From: Achromobacter pulmonis
Lineage (GTDB): Bacteria; Pseudomonadota; Gammaproteobacteria; Burkholderiales; Burkholderiaceae_B
Direction of reading: 5' to 3'
NCBI RefSeq assembly: GCF_902859765.1
Contig: NZ_CADIJV010000009.1
Coordinates: forward strand, 1-64,000
Length of the DNA: 64,000 nt
The notes under the pieces are model-generated. The model saw nothing but the letters and a program-made list of their open reading frames with translations. It was not told where the DNA came from and did not search any database. The position numbers were made by a program, and so were the translations under genes. Positions 27,147-35,552 of the stretch are shown here, piece after piece. Numbering within the stretch: position 1 is the first letter of the stretch; each line of letters opens with the position of its first letter.

Positions 27147-27839
27147 TTAGACAGACAGGTATTTGCTGATCGTCTGCTCGTCAACGCGCTCGCGCGGGTC
27201 TTCGTGCACGAAGCGGCCCTTGTCGATCACGATGAGCCGGTCGGCGATCTGCATGGTGAAACTCAAGACTTGTTCGGACACCACAATCGCCAGATGGCGC
27301 AGCTTGCGGATCTCCAGCAGACTGCGGGCGATGTCCTTGATGATGGACGGCTGGATCCCCTCGGTGGGCTCGTCCAGCAGCAGCACGCGCGGATTGGTGA
27401 CCAGCGCGCGGGCGATGGCGAGCTGCTGTTGCTGCCCGCCCGACAGATCGCCGCCACGCCGGCCGCGCATGTCGTGCAACACCGGGAACAGGGCATAGAT
27501 GTCCTCCGGAATGGTGTTGCGCAGCGCCCGCCCGCGCATACCGGTGCGGATGTTCTCTTCGACGGTCAGCGTCGGGAAGATCATGCGGCCCTGCGGCACG
27601 TAAGCCACCCCACTGCGCACGCGCTGATGGCTCTCCAGGCGTTCGAGCGCCTTGCCGTCCAGCGAGATCGAGCCGTGCATGGCGGGCAGCATGCCCATCA
27701 TGGTTTTGAAGAGCGTGGTCTTGCCCATGCCGTTGCGGCCCATCACGGCGACGATTTCACCGGGAGCCACGGCAAGGTCGACACCGTGGATGACCTTGCT
27801 TTGGCCATAGCCTGAGACCAGGCCAGCGATATTGAACAT
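27147..27839 (-). CDS. urtE: Urea ABC transporter ATPase UrtE
   Basis: A 230-residue ATPase of the branched-chain amino acid type. Walker A is GRNGMGKTT, signature LSGGQQQQLAIARAL, Walker B VLLLDEPTEGIQP. The EGIQPSIIKDI wording after Walker B is characteristic of UrtE. It follows urtD by 14 bp and precedes fmdA in the same operon. It energises uptake with UrtD through the UrtBC permease. Confidence 0.95.
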   Translation of the reverse strand: MFNIAGLVSGYGQSKVIHGVDLAVAPGEIVAVMGRNGMGKTTLFKTMMGMLPAMHGSISLDGKALERLESHQRVRSGVAYVPQGRMIFPTLTVEENIRTGMRGRALRNTIPEDIYALFPVLHDMRGRRGGDLSGGQQQQLAIARALVTNPRVLLLDEPTEGIQPSIIKDIARSLLEIRKLRHLAIVVSEQVLSFTMQIADRLIVIDKGRFVHEDPRERVDEQTISKYLSV

Positions 27840-27853
27840 ACTGCCTCCTGGCC

Positions 27854-28597
27854 TCAGTGGCCGAGATAGACTTCAACCACGCGCGGGTCGGACTGCACCT
27901 TGTCCATGCTGCCCTCGGCCAATACCCGCCCCTGATGCAGCACCGTGACCTTGTGCGCGATGTTCTTGACGAACTCCATGTCATGCTCGATCACGATGAG
28001 CGACCGATTGCGGCTGATTCGATTGAGCAGGTCGGCGGTGCGTTCGCGCTCGGACACGCTCATGCCGGCCACCGGCTCGTCCAGCATCATCAGCTCGGGT
28101 TCCTGCATCAGCAGCATGCCGATCTCCAGCCATTGCTTCTGGCCATGCGAGAGCAGCTCTGCCGAGCGGTCGAGTTGATCGGCGAGAAAGATCTCCTCGG
28201 CCACCTGCTCGACCCGTTCGAGCACCGCCGGGCTGCGTCTGAAGGTCAGCGCGCCCAGCACGCTGCGCCCGGCCGGAAACGACACTTCCAGGTTTTCGCG
28301 GACGGACAGGGTTTCATAGATGGAGGGCGTCTGGAATTTGCGGCCGACCCCGGCGCGCACGATTTCATACTCGGCCAGGCCAGTCAGTTCCGTGTCCTTG
28401 AAGCGGATGGAGCCGGCGGTGGCCTTGGTGCGGCCGCAGATCAGATCCAGCAGCGTGGTCTTGCCGGCGCCATTGGGGCCGATGACCACGCGCAGCTCTC
28501 CCTGATCGACATACAGGTTGAGGTCGTTGACGGCGACAAAGCCGTTGAACGAGACGGTCAGGCCTTCGATGTACAACGCGAACGCTGAGGGGTTCAT
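27854..28597 (-). CDS. urtD: Urea ABC transporter ATPase UrtD
   Basis: A 247-residue ATPase. Walker A is GPNGAGKTT, and the signature region reads LLSHGQKQWLEIGMLLMQEP, with the Ser-His-Gly variant common in UrtD. Walker B is LMMLDEPVAGMSV. Its ATG overlaps the urtC stop by 4 bp. The KDTELTGLAEYEIVRAGVGR block is close to UrtD proteins from other betaproteobacteria as I know them. Confidence 0.95.
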   Translation of the reverse strand: MNPSAFALYIEGLTVSFNGFVAVNDLNLYVDQGELRVVIGPNGAGKTTLLDLICGRTKATAGSIRFKDTELTGLAEYEIVRAGVGRKFQTPSIYETLSVRENLEVSFPAGRSVLGALTFRRSPAVLERVEQVAEEIFLADQLDRSAELLSHGQKQWLEIGMLLMQEPELMMLDEPVAGMSVSERERTADLLNRISRNRSLIVIEHDMEFVKNIAHKVTVLHQGRVLAEGSMDKVQSDPRVVEVYLGH

Positions 28598-29715
28598 GCT
28601 GCCTCCGTGGCGCCATCGGCCTGACGGCGCAATGCCTTGCGTGCCTGGCGTTTCTGGGTGTATTGGTTGTACAGGCCGGCCAGCCCGTTGGGAAAGGCCA
28701 TCACGACCGCAATGAACAGGCCGCCCATCAGGAACAGCCAGAGCTGCGGAAAACTCTCGGAGAAATAGCTCTTGCCGAAGTTGACCAGCAGCGTGCCGTA
28801 GACCGCCCCCAGCAGGGACAGGCGGCCGCCGACCGCGGCGAAGATGACCATTTCGATGGAGGGCACGATGCCCACGAACGAAGGCGACATGAAGCCGACC
28901 TGCAAGGTGAACATGGCTCCGCCTATGGCCGAGAAGACGGCGGCCACGCAGAAGACGAAGACCTTGAAGCTGGCGACGTCGTAGCCCGAGAAACGCACCC
29001 GTTCCTCTTTGTCGCGCATGGCCATCAACAGCTTGCCCAGTTTGGACGAGAGCAGGTAACGGCCGAACAGGATGCAGGCGAACAGCAGCGCGCCGTTGAC
29101 GAAGTACAGGATCAGCCGGGCGCTGTCGGTGCGGATATCCCAGCCCAGCAGCGTCTTCAGATCAGTGATGCCATTGACGCCGCCGGTCCAGCCCTGCTGG
29201 CCGATGATGAGCACCGACAGGATCAGCGCCACGGCCTGCGTCACGATGGCGAAGTAGGTGTCGCCGACGCGGCGCTTGAACATGGCCACGCCCAGGATCA
29301 ACGCCAGCAGGCAGGGCAGCACCGGCACCGCCATCAGGGTGAACCAGAAGCTCTTGAAGGGCACCCAGAACCACGGCAACGCGGTCAGCTGGTTCCAGTC
29401 CATGAAGTCCGGGATGCCGGGCGTGGACTGAATCCGGGTAGCCTCGGGCGTCGAGGCTTCCAGCTTCAGGAACATGGCCATGCAATAGCCGCCCAAGCCG
29501 AAGAACACTCCCTGGCCCAGGCTCAGGATGCCGCCATAGCCCCAGCACAGCACCAGGCCCAGCGCGACAAAGGCATAAGAAAGGTATTTGCCGACGAGAT
29601 TGAGCCGGAAGACGTCCAGGCCCAGCGGAAACACCACAAAGAGCAGCAGCGCCAGAATCGCCAGCCCGGCCAGCCCTTCGCGCCCGCCCACGACGTTGCG
29701 AAAGAATTTCTGCAT
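28594..29715 (-). CDS. urtC: Urea ABC transporter permease UrtC
   Basis: A 373-residue permease with about ten hydrophobic helices. The GYGGILSLGQGVFFGLGGYC motif near residue 58 is typical of LivM/UrtC permeases, and the UrtC-type extracellular insert (PGIPDFMDWNQLTALPWFW) is present. The basic C-terminal tail (QKRQARKALRRQADGATEAA) is cytoplasmic. It sits 13 bp after urtB. Confidence 0.95.
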   Translation of the reverse strand: MQKFFRNVVGGREGLAGLAILALLLFVVFPLGLDVFRLNLVGKYLSYAFVALGLVLCWGYGGILSLGQGVFFGLGGYCMAMFLKLEASTPEATRIQSTPGIPDFMDWNQLTALPWFWVPFKSFWFTLMAVPVLPCLLALILGVAMFKRRVGDTYFAIVTQAVALILSVLIIGQQGWTGGVNGITDLKTLLGWDIRTDSARLILYFVNGALLFACILFGRYLLSSKLGKLLMAMRDKEERVRFSGYDVASFKVFVFCVAAVFSAIGGAMFTLQVGFMSPSFVGIVPSIEMVIFAAVGGRLSLLGAVYGTLLVNFGKSYFSESFPQLWLFLMGGLFIAVVMAFPNGLAGLYNQYTQKRQARKALRRQADGATEAA

Positions 29716-29728
29716 GATGCGCGGCCTC

Positions 29729-30646
29729 CTACTTGCGTACCTTGATGCTGAACAGGCCTTGCGGGCGCAGCATCAGAATGATCACGATGGCCGACAGTGT
29801 CAGCACCTTGGCCATCGAACCCGTCATGAAGAACTCCGAGATCGATTGGGTCTGCGCGATGACAAAAGCCGAGGCGATGGTGCCGAAAAGACTGGCCGCG
29901 CCGCCGAACACCACGGTCAGGAAGGTGTCGACGATATAGAGCGAGCCGCTGGTCGGACCGGTGGAACCGATGGTCGTGAAGGCCGCGCCGGCAATGCCGG
30001 CGATCCCGCAACCCAGCGAGAACGTCACGCGGTCCACGCGCTTCGTATCGATACCGACCGCGCCGCTCATGGCGCGGTTTTGCACCGTGGCGCGCACGTG
30101 CAGGCCCCAGGTCGACCGATACAAGGCCAAGAGCAGCGCGCCGGTCAGCAGAATGCTGATGGACATGACGAACAGGCCGTTGATGGGGATGTCCACGCCG
30201 TCCAGCGGTTGCCAGGAGCCCATCAGCCAGTCGGGCAGCGTGGGGCTGACTTCACGCGGGCCGAACAGCGAGCGCAGCGTTTGTTGCAGCACCAGCGACA
30301 GGCCCCAGGTCGCCAGCAGCGTATCCAGCGGCCGGCGGTAGAGATGGCGGATCATCAGCCACTCGACCAGCCAGCCCAGGCTGAAGGTCACGGCGAAGGC
30401 CAGCATGATGGCGACGAAGAAGTAGGCCGGCATCAGGCCGGGCGCGTATTGCTGGACCAGTTCGGAACAGAGATAGGTGCAGTAGGCGCCCACCGCCAGG
30501 AACTCGCCATGGGCCATATTGATGACGCCCATCTGGCCAAAGATGATCGCCAGGCCCAAGGCCATCAGCAAGAGCACGCTGAAGACCGACAGACCGTTGA
30601 AGCCCTGCATCAGCAGGATGGCCCCGAGATCGGAGAAGGATTCCAT
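29729..30646 (-). CDS. urtB: Urea ABC transporter permease UrtB
   Basis: A 305-residue permease of the LivH/UrtB family. It has a short N-terminus, unlike the long periplasmic form of some UrtB proteins, and about eight helices. Typical parts are MGVINMAHGEFLAVGAYCTY and the VFGGAASLFGTIASAF region near the end. It follows urtA after 54 bp that contain a stable hairpin, which would allow more binding protein than permease to be made. Confidence 0.94.
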   Translation of the reverse strand: MESFSDLGAILLMQGFNGLSVFSVLLLMALGLAIIFGQMGVINMAHGEFLAVGAYCTYLCSELVQQYAPGLMPAYFFVAIMLAFAVTFSLGWLVEWLMIRHLYRRPLDTLLATWGLSLVLQQTLRSLFGPREVSPTLPDWLMGSWQPLDGVDIPINGLFVMSISILLTGALLLALYRSTWGLHVRATVQNRAMSGAVGIDTKRVDRVTFSLGCGIAGIAGAAFTTIGSTGPTSGSLYIVDTFLTVVFGGAASLFGTIASAFVIAQTQSISEFFMTGSMAKVLTLSAIVIILMLRPQGLFSIKVRK

Positions 30647-30668
30647 GAATGGCTCCCGGCAGTGGAAA

Positions 30669-30688
30669 GGGCGCCGCGCGCGGCGCCC
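30669..30688 (-). repeat. Intercistronic hairpin between urtA and urtB
   Basis: A perfect palindrome (GGGCGCCG, CGCG, CGGCGCCC) lies in the urtA-urtB gap. Only three T follow on the minus strand, so it is more likely an mRNA-stabilising or partial attenuator structure than a full terminator. Such hairpins often follow binding-protein genes. Confidence 0.5.
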
Positions 30689-30700
30689 GGATCGAGGTGA

Positions 30701-31963
30701 TTACTGATAACCCTTGGGGAAGGGATCGGGTTTGATCAGCTCCGGGGTTTCGAAGATCACGTCGAACTGGCCATCCTTGCGAATCTGGCCGATGCGGGTC
30801 TTGCTCCACAGGTGGTGGTTGGGGTCGACCTTGACGTAGCCTTCGGGCGCTTCCTTGAATTCCAGCCCGGCCGAGGCGGCGACCACTTTGTCGACATCGA
30901 AGCTGCCGGCCTTCTCCACCGCCATCTTCCACAACCAGGGGCCCAGATAGGCCGCCTGGGTCACATCGCCGATGACGGCATTGGCGCCGTACTTGGCCTT
31001 GAAGGCCTCGACGAATTTCTTGTTGTTGGCGTTGTCCAGGCTCTGGAAGTACTTCATGCACGACCAGAAGCCTTCGGCGTTTTCACCGCCGATGCCCAGC
31101 AGCTCATCCTCGGTCACCGAGATGGTCAGGAGCTTTTGCTTGCCGCTGGTGACGCCGGCGGCCTTGAGCTGTTTGTAGAAGGACACATTGCTGCCGCCCA
31201 CCACCACGGCGAAGACGACATCGGGCTTTTTCAGCTTGATCTTGTTGATCAGCGAGCCGAATTGCGTGTGGCCCAGCGGGTAGTATTCCTCGCCCACCAC
31301 TTCGCCCTTGAGCACGTTCTCGATATGCTTGCGGGCGATCTTGTTCGAGGTGCGCGGCCAGATGTAATCGGAGCCGATCAGGTAGTAGGAGCGCGCCTTC
31401 TTCTCGCGCGCCAGCCAGTCCAGGCTGGACAGGATCTGCTGCGTGGCCTCCTGGCCGGTATAGAAGACGTTCTTGGACTGTTCCAGGCCTTCATAGAAGG
31501 TCGGGTAGTAGAGCAGGCCGTTTTCTTTCTCGAATACCGGCAGGACCGCCTTGCGCGAGGCCGAGGTCCAGCAGCCGAACACGGTGGCGACCTTGTCGCT
31601 GACCAGCAGTTTGCGGGCCTTTTCGGCAAAAGTCGGCCAGTCGGAGGCGCCGTCTTCCTGGATGATCTTGATCTTGCGGCCAAGGATGCCGCCCATGGCG
31701 TTGATCTGCTCGATGGCCAGACGCTCGGACTGAATCGACCCCGTTTCGCTGATGGCCATGGTGCCGGTCGCCGAGTGCAACTGGCCGACCGTGACTTCGG
31801 TGTCGGTAATGGCCAGGCCGGTGGTGTTGATGGCCGAGGTGGCCGGGGCGGCCGCGCGCGACAGCGCCGGTATGCCCAACAGCGGCAGGGAGGCAAAAGC
31901 CAAGGCCAGGCGCCGGCGCGAGGGCAGTTCCGGGGCAGTATCAAAAGGGGGTTTGCCAGACAT
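30701..31963 (-). CDS. urtA: Urea ABC transporter substrate-binding protein UrtA
   Basis: A 420-residue periplasmic receptor of the Leu/Ile/Val-binding fold. The N-terminal signal has a twin-arginine-like run (SRRRLALAFASLPLLGIPAL). The mature part carries UrtA hallmarks: VGQLHSATGTMAISETGSIQ near the start, FGCWTSASRKAVLPVFE and DYIWPRTSNKIA. It is first in the operon urtABCDE-fmdAB and is divergent from the permease-kinase gene. The ligand may be urea or a short amide such as formamide, given fmdA in the operon and no urease nearby. Confidence 0.95.
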   Translation of the reverse strand: MSGKPPFDTAPELPSRRRLALAFASLPLLGIPALSRAAAPATSAINTTGLAITDTEVTVGQLHSATGTMAISETGSIQSERLAIEQINAMGGILGRKIKIIQEDGASDWPTFAEKARKLLVSDKVATVFGCWTSASRKAVLPVFEKENGLLYYPTFYEGLEQSKNVFYTGQEATQQILSSLDWLAREKKARSYYLIGSDYIWPRTSNKIARKHIENVLKGEVVGEEYYPLGHTQFGSLINKIKLKKPDVVFAVVVGGSNVSFYKQLKAAGVTSGKQKLLTISVTEDELLGIGGENAEGFWSCMKYFQSLDNANNKKFVEAFKAKYGANAVIGDVTQAAYLGPWLWKMAVEKAGSFDVDKVVAASAGLEFKEAPEGYVKVDPNHHLWSKTRIGQIRKDGQFDVIFETPELIKPDPFPKGYQ

Positions 31964-32067
31964 CGATGACTCCTCAGTGGATCACGACCAGGGAAACCGA
32001 GCATGCGCGGCACATGCCGCAGCCCGGAGGGTGAGGGCATACTAGGGGCCTATGACGCAGTGCAACA

Positions 32068-32083
32068 TACGTTGATTGACGTA
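32068..32083. promoter_or_regulatory. TACGT-N6-ACGTA operator copy 1
   Basis: TACGTTGATTGACGTA has perfect 5-bp inverted arms. It lies 105 bp upstream of urtA, between it and the divergent permease-kinase gene. Its centre is 52 bp from that of copy 2, about five helical turns. It is the best candidate site for the LuxR-type response regulator at 35521-36429. Confidence 0.6.
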
Positions 32084-32119
32084 GAGGCAGGCCAGCCCCC
32101 CCGGCGTTACAACGGCAAC

Positions 32120-32135
32120 TACGTTCAATGACGTA
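32120..32135. promoter_or_regulatory. TACGT-N6-ACGTA operator copy 2
   Basis: TACGTTCAATGACGTA repeats the palindromic arms of copy 1 and ends 24 bp before the TTG start of the permease-kinase gene. Between it and the ribosome binding site lies a run of seven C (32143-32149). Its position would suit autoregulation of the kinase as well as control of urtA. Confidence 0.6.
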
Positions 32136-32159
32136 TCCCCTACCCCCCCGGAGCCCGAT

Positions 32160-35100
32160 TTGTCAGCCAGCGCGCCTCAACGCATTGTCAAGATCCGCCG
32201 CGACTACAACACCTGGGTCGCCAATGAGACGCTGGAAGACTATGCCCTGCGTTTCACGCCGGTGTCGTTTCGCAAATGGTCGGAGTTCCGCGTCGCCAAT
32301 ACCGCTTTGGGGGCCGTGTCCTTCCTGGCGCTGGAAGCGATCGGCGGCGCGCTGGCGCTGAACTACGGCTTTGTGAATGCCTTCTGGGCCATCATTGCCG
32401 TGGCCCTGGTCACCTTCCTGACCGGCTTGCCGATCGCCTATTACGCCGCGCGCCATGGCCTGGACATGGATCTGCTGACGCGCGGGGCCGGCTTTGGCTA
32501 TATCGGCTCGACCATCACTTCGCTGATCTACGCCTCCTTTACCTTTATCTTTTTTGCGCTGGAGGCGGCCATCATGGCGCTGGCCATCGAACTGGCCACT
32601 GGCTTGCCGCTGTCCATCGGCTATCTCCTGTGCGCCGTGGTCATCCTGCCCATGGTGGCTTATGGCATCACCTTCATCAGCCGGCTGCAGTCGTGGACGC
32701 AGCCGCTCTGGCTGGTGCTGCTGCTCCTGCCCTATGCCTTCATCGCCTTCCGCGATCCCGGAACGCTGGGGGAATTTCTGCGGTTTCCGGGCCATGACGG
32801 CCGGGGCGGCAGCTTCAACCTGCTGATGTTTGGCTCGGCGGTGGCGGTGGCCGCCTCGCTGGTGACGCAGATCGGTGAACAGGTCGACTTCCTGCGCTTT
32901 CTGCCCGAACGCACGGCGGCCAACCGCCGGCGCTGGTGGCTCGCCCTGGTCTGCGCGGGTCCGGGCTGGATCCTGCCGGGCGCGGCCAAGATCCTGGGCG
33001 GCGCCTTTCTGGCCTGGCTGGCTTTGTCGCTGGGCGCGCCGGCCGACAAAGCCGGCGACCCCACCCATATGTATCTGGCGGCCTATACCTATGTGGTCAG
33101 CGACCCCGCGCTCGCGCTGGCGCTGGTGACGGCCTTTGTGGTGGTCTCGCAGGTCAAGATCAATGTGACCAATGCCTATGCCGGCTCGCTGGCCTGGTCC
33201 AACTTCTTTGCCCGCATCACGCACAGCCATCCGGGCCGCGTGGTGTGGCTGGTGTTCAACGTGCTGATCGCCGTGGTCCTGATGGAGATGGGCGTGTTCG
33301 GCGCGCTGGAGCATGTGCTGGCAGTGTTCTCGCACGTTGCGCTGGCCTGGATCGGCGCGCTGGTGGCGGACCTGGTGATCAACAAGCCCCTGGGCCTGTC
33401 GCCGGACCGCATCGAGTTTCGCCGCGCCTATCTGTATGACATCAACCCGGTCGGGGTGGGCAGCATGCTGATCGCCATGACACTCGGCCTGCTGGCCTTT
33501 GCCGGCGTGTTTCCGGGCACCGCGGGCGCGCTGGCGCAGGCGTTGTCGCCCTTCGTGGCCTTGCTGGCGGCCTTTGTCTGCGCGCCGGTGATCGCCTGGC
33601 GCACGCGGGGACGCTACAACCTGGCGCGCACGCCGGTCGACGTCGCCGGATCGGATCACGTCTGTGTGATCTGCGCCAACCGTTTCGAACAGCCGGACAT
33701 GGCCCATTGTCCGGCCTATAACGGCGCCATCTGTTCCTTGTGCTGCACGCTGGATGCGCGCTGCCAGGATCGCTGCAAACAGCAAGGCCGCTTGAAGGAC
33801 CAGGTGCAGGCGGTGTTGGGCCGGCTGTTGCCGGCGCGTATCACGCCGCTGCTGCACAGCCGCCTGGGCCATTACCTCTTGATCGTGGCGGGGATGGGGA
33901 CGCTGCTGGCCGGCATTCTGGGCTTGATCTACTACCAGGAGTACGCCAGTCACATGCGGGCCGGCCTGGACCCCTCGGGTCTGCGGCCCACCTTCTTCAA
34001 GCTGTATGCCGCCTTGTCGCTGATCGGCGGCGTAGCCGCCTGGTGGCTGGTGCTGGCGCATGAGAGCCGGCGCGTGGCGCAAGAGGAATCGGATCGCCAG
34101 ACCCATCTGCTGCTGCGCGAAATCGAGGCGCACAAACAGACCGACGCGCAGTTGCAGCAGGCCAAGGAGGCGGCCGAAAGCGCCAATCTTGCCAAGAGCC
34201 GTTTCATGGGCGGCATGAGCCATGAGTTGCGCGCGCCCTTGAACAGCATCCTGGGTTACGCCCAGATTCTGCAGCGCGACCCGGCCTTGCCGCCGGCGCG
34301 GCGCGAGGCCATCGATGTGATTCACCGCAGCGGCAAGCATTTGATTGGCCTGATCGATGGCTTGCTGGACATTGCCCGCATCGAGGCGGGCAGGCTGAGG
34401 CTGGAGAACAGCGAACTGCGCCTGCCGGAGTTCCTGGAGCAGATCGTGCAGATGTTCCGGCCGCAGAGCGCGCTGAAAGGGCTGACCTTTTGCTACGAGG
34501 CGACGGAACTGCCATCCATCGTGCATATCGATGAGAAGCGGCTGCGGCAGATTCTGATCAATCTGTTGAGCAATGCGCTGAAGTTCACCTCGGCCGGGCG
34601 GGTGTCGATGCGCGTGAAGTCGGCGGCCGATATGGTGCTGTTCGAAGTGGAGGACAGCGGCCGGGGCATACCGGCCGAGGACCTGGAACGCATCTTTCTG
34701 CCCTTTGAACGCAGCTGGGCGGCGGCTGAGCAAGCCGATTCCGGCACCGGCCTGGGCCTGACCATCTGCCGCATGCTGACCGGCATCATGGGTGGCGAGT
34801 TGACGGTGCGCAGCGCGGTCGGCCGCGGCAGTGTGTTTACGCTCAAGCTGTTTTTGCCGGAGGTGCGTTCGCCGCGCAGCGATGCCCGACCCTCGGGGCT
34901 GGTAGTGGGCTATCGCGGAGAGCGGCTGCGGATCCTGACGGTGGATGATCAGCCTTCGCAGCGGCGCCTGGTGCGCGATCTGCTGGAGCCGCTGGGCTTT
35001 GAGGTGCATGAGGCGCCGCACGGCGCGGCTTGCCTGGCCTGCGTGCACACGCTGCGGCCGGCCCTGATATTGATGGACGTCTCGATGCCGGACATGACGG

Positions 35101-35552
35101 GATGGGAAGTGCTGCGGTGCTTGCGCGAAGCGGGCGTGGCCGTGCCCATTGTGATGCTGTCGGCCAATATCCTGGGGCTGGATCCGAAAGACCCGGCGCA
35201 GAGCGGGCATAACGCATTCATCGCCAAGCCGGTGATGTACGAAGACTTGCTCAACCAGCTCGGCAGTTTGCTCAAGCTGGACTGGCAGGTGGCCCAGGTG
35301 GAGGCGGCGCTGCCGGCGGGCGATCTGCACCGGGTGGCGCTGGAACGCGAGGATGCCGAGGCGCTGCTGGAACTGGGGGCCATGGGCTATATCAAGGGCA
35401 TACAGGCCAAGCTGGAAGAAATACAGGGCCGCCGGGCCGAGGCGCGTGAGTTGACGGCGCACCTGCGGGCGCTGGCGGGCGAGTTTCAACTGAGTGAGTT
35501 CAATCAGGTGCTCAAACACCATGTACAGCGTCACCATGCCCACGCCCGATAA
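32160..35552 (+). CDS. NCS1 permease-like / histidine kinase / receiver fusion
   Basis: An 1130-residue membrane sensor. Residues 20-480 resemble an NCS1 nucleobase permease (CodB type; NETLEDYALRFTP, then SFLALEAIGGALALNYGFVN), with about twelve helices. Residues 502-539 hold a cysteine cluster (CVIC, C517, C525, C528, C529, C535, C539). Two further helices follow (about 570-590 and 612-633), then a coiled coil. The kinase has His688 (MGGMSHELRAPLNSILGYAQ), N box (NLLSNALKF), and G boxes (DSGRGIP, GTGLGL). The receiver has Asp929/Asp930, acceptor Asp973 and Lys1023. The C-terminal 80 residues are helical. It starts at TTG behind GGAG. The LuxR-type regulator gene overlaps its end, and urtA is divergent. 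It probably senses a nucleobase, hydantoin or amide; whether it also transports is unknown. Confidence 0.93.
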   Translation: MSASAPQRIVKIRRDYNTWVANETLEDYALRFTPVSFRKWSEFRVANTALGAVSFLALEAIGGALALNYGFVNAFWAIIAVALVTFLTGLPIAYYAARHGLDMDLLTRGAGFGYIGSTITSLIYASFTFIFFALEAAIMALAIELATGLPLSIGYLLCAVVILPMVAYGITFISRLQSWTQPLWLVLLLLPYAFIAFRDPGTLGEFLRFPGHDGRGGSFNLLMFGSAVAVAASLVTQIGEQVDFLRFLPERTAANRRRWWLALVCAGPGWILPGAAKILGGAFLAWLALSLGAPADKAGDPTHMYLAAYTYVVSDPALALALVTAFVVVSQVKINVTNAYAGSLAWSNFFARITHSHPGRVVWLVFNVLIAVVLMEMGVFGALEHVLAVFSHVALAWIGALVADLVINKPLGLSPDRIEFRRAYLYDINPVGVGSMLIAMTLGLLAFAGVFPGTAGALAQALSPFVALLAAFVCAPVIAWRTRGRYNLARTPVDVAGSDHVCVICANRFEQPDMAHCPAYNGAICSLCCTLDARCQDRCKQQGRLKDQVQAVLGRLLPARITPLLHSRLGHYLLIVAGMGTLLAGILGLIYYQEYASHMRAGLDPSGLRPTFFKLYAALSLIGGVAAWWLVLAHESRRVAQEESDRQTHLLLREIEAHKQTDAQLQQAKEAAESANLAKSRFMGGMSHELRAPLNSILGYAQILQRDPALPPARREAIDVIHRSGKHLIGLIDGLLDIARIEAGRLRLENSELRLPEFLEQIVQMFRPQSALKGLTFCYEATELPSIVHIDEKRLRQILINLLSNALKFTSAGRVSMRVKSAADMVLFEVEDSGRGIPAEDLERIFLPFERSWAAAEQADSGTGLGLTICRMLTGIMGGELTVRSAVGRGSVFTLKLFLPEVRSPRSDARPSGLVVGYRGERLRILTVDDQPSQRRLVRDLLEPLGFEVHEAPHGAACLACVHTLRPALILMDVSMPDMTGWEVLRCLREAGVAVPIVMLSANILGLDPKDPAQSGHNAFIAKPVMYEDLLNQLGSLLKLDWQVAQVEAALPAGDLHRVALEREDAEALLELGAMGYIKGIQAKLEEIQGRRAEARELTAHLRALAGEFQLSEFNQVLKHHVQRHHAHAR

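Noticed and set aside
32041-32159. Riboswitch in front of the permease-kinase gene
   Set aside because: The gap is short and is explained by two palindromes, a C-tract and a ribosome binding site; I see no known aptamer motif.
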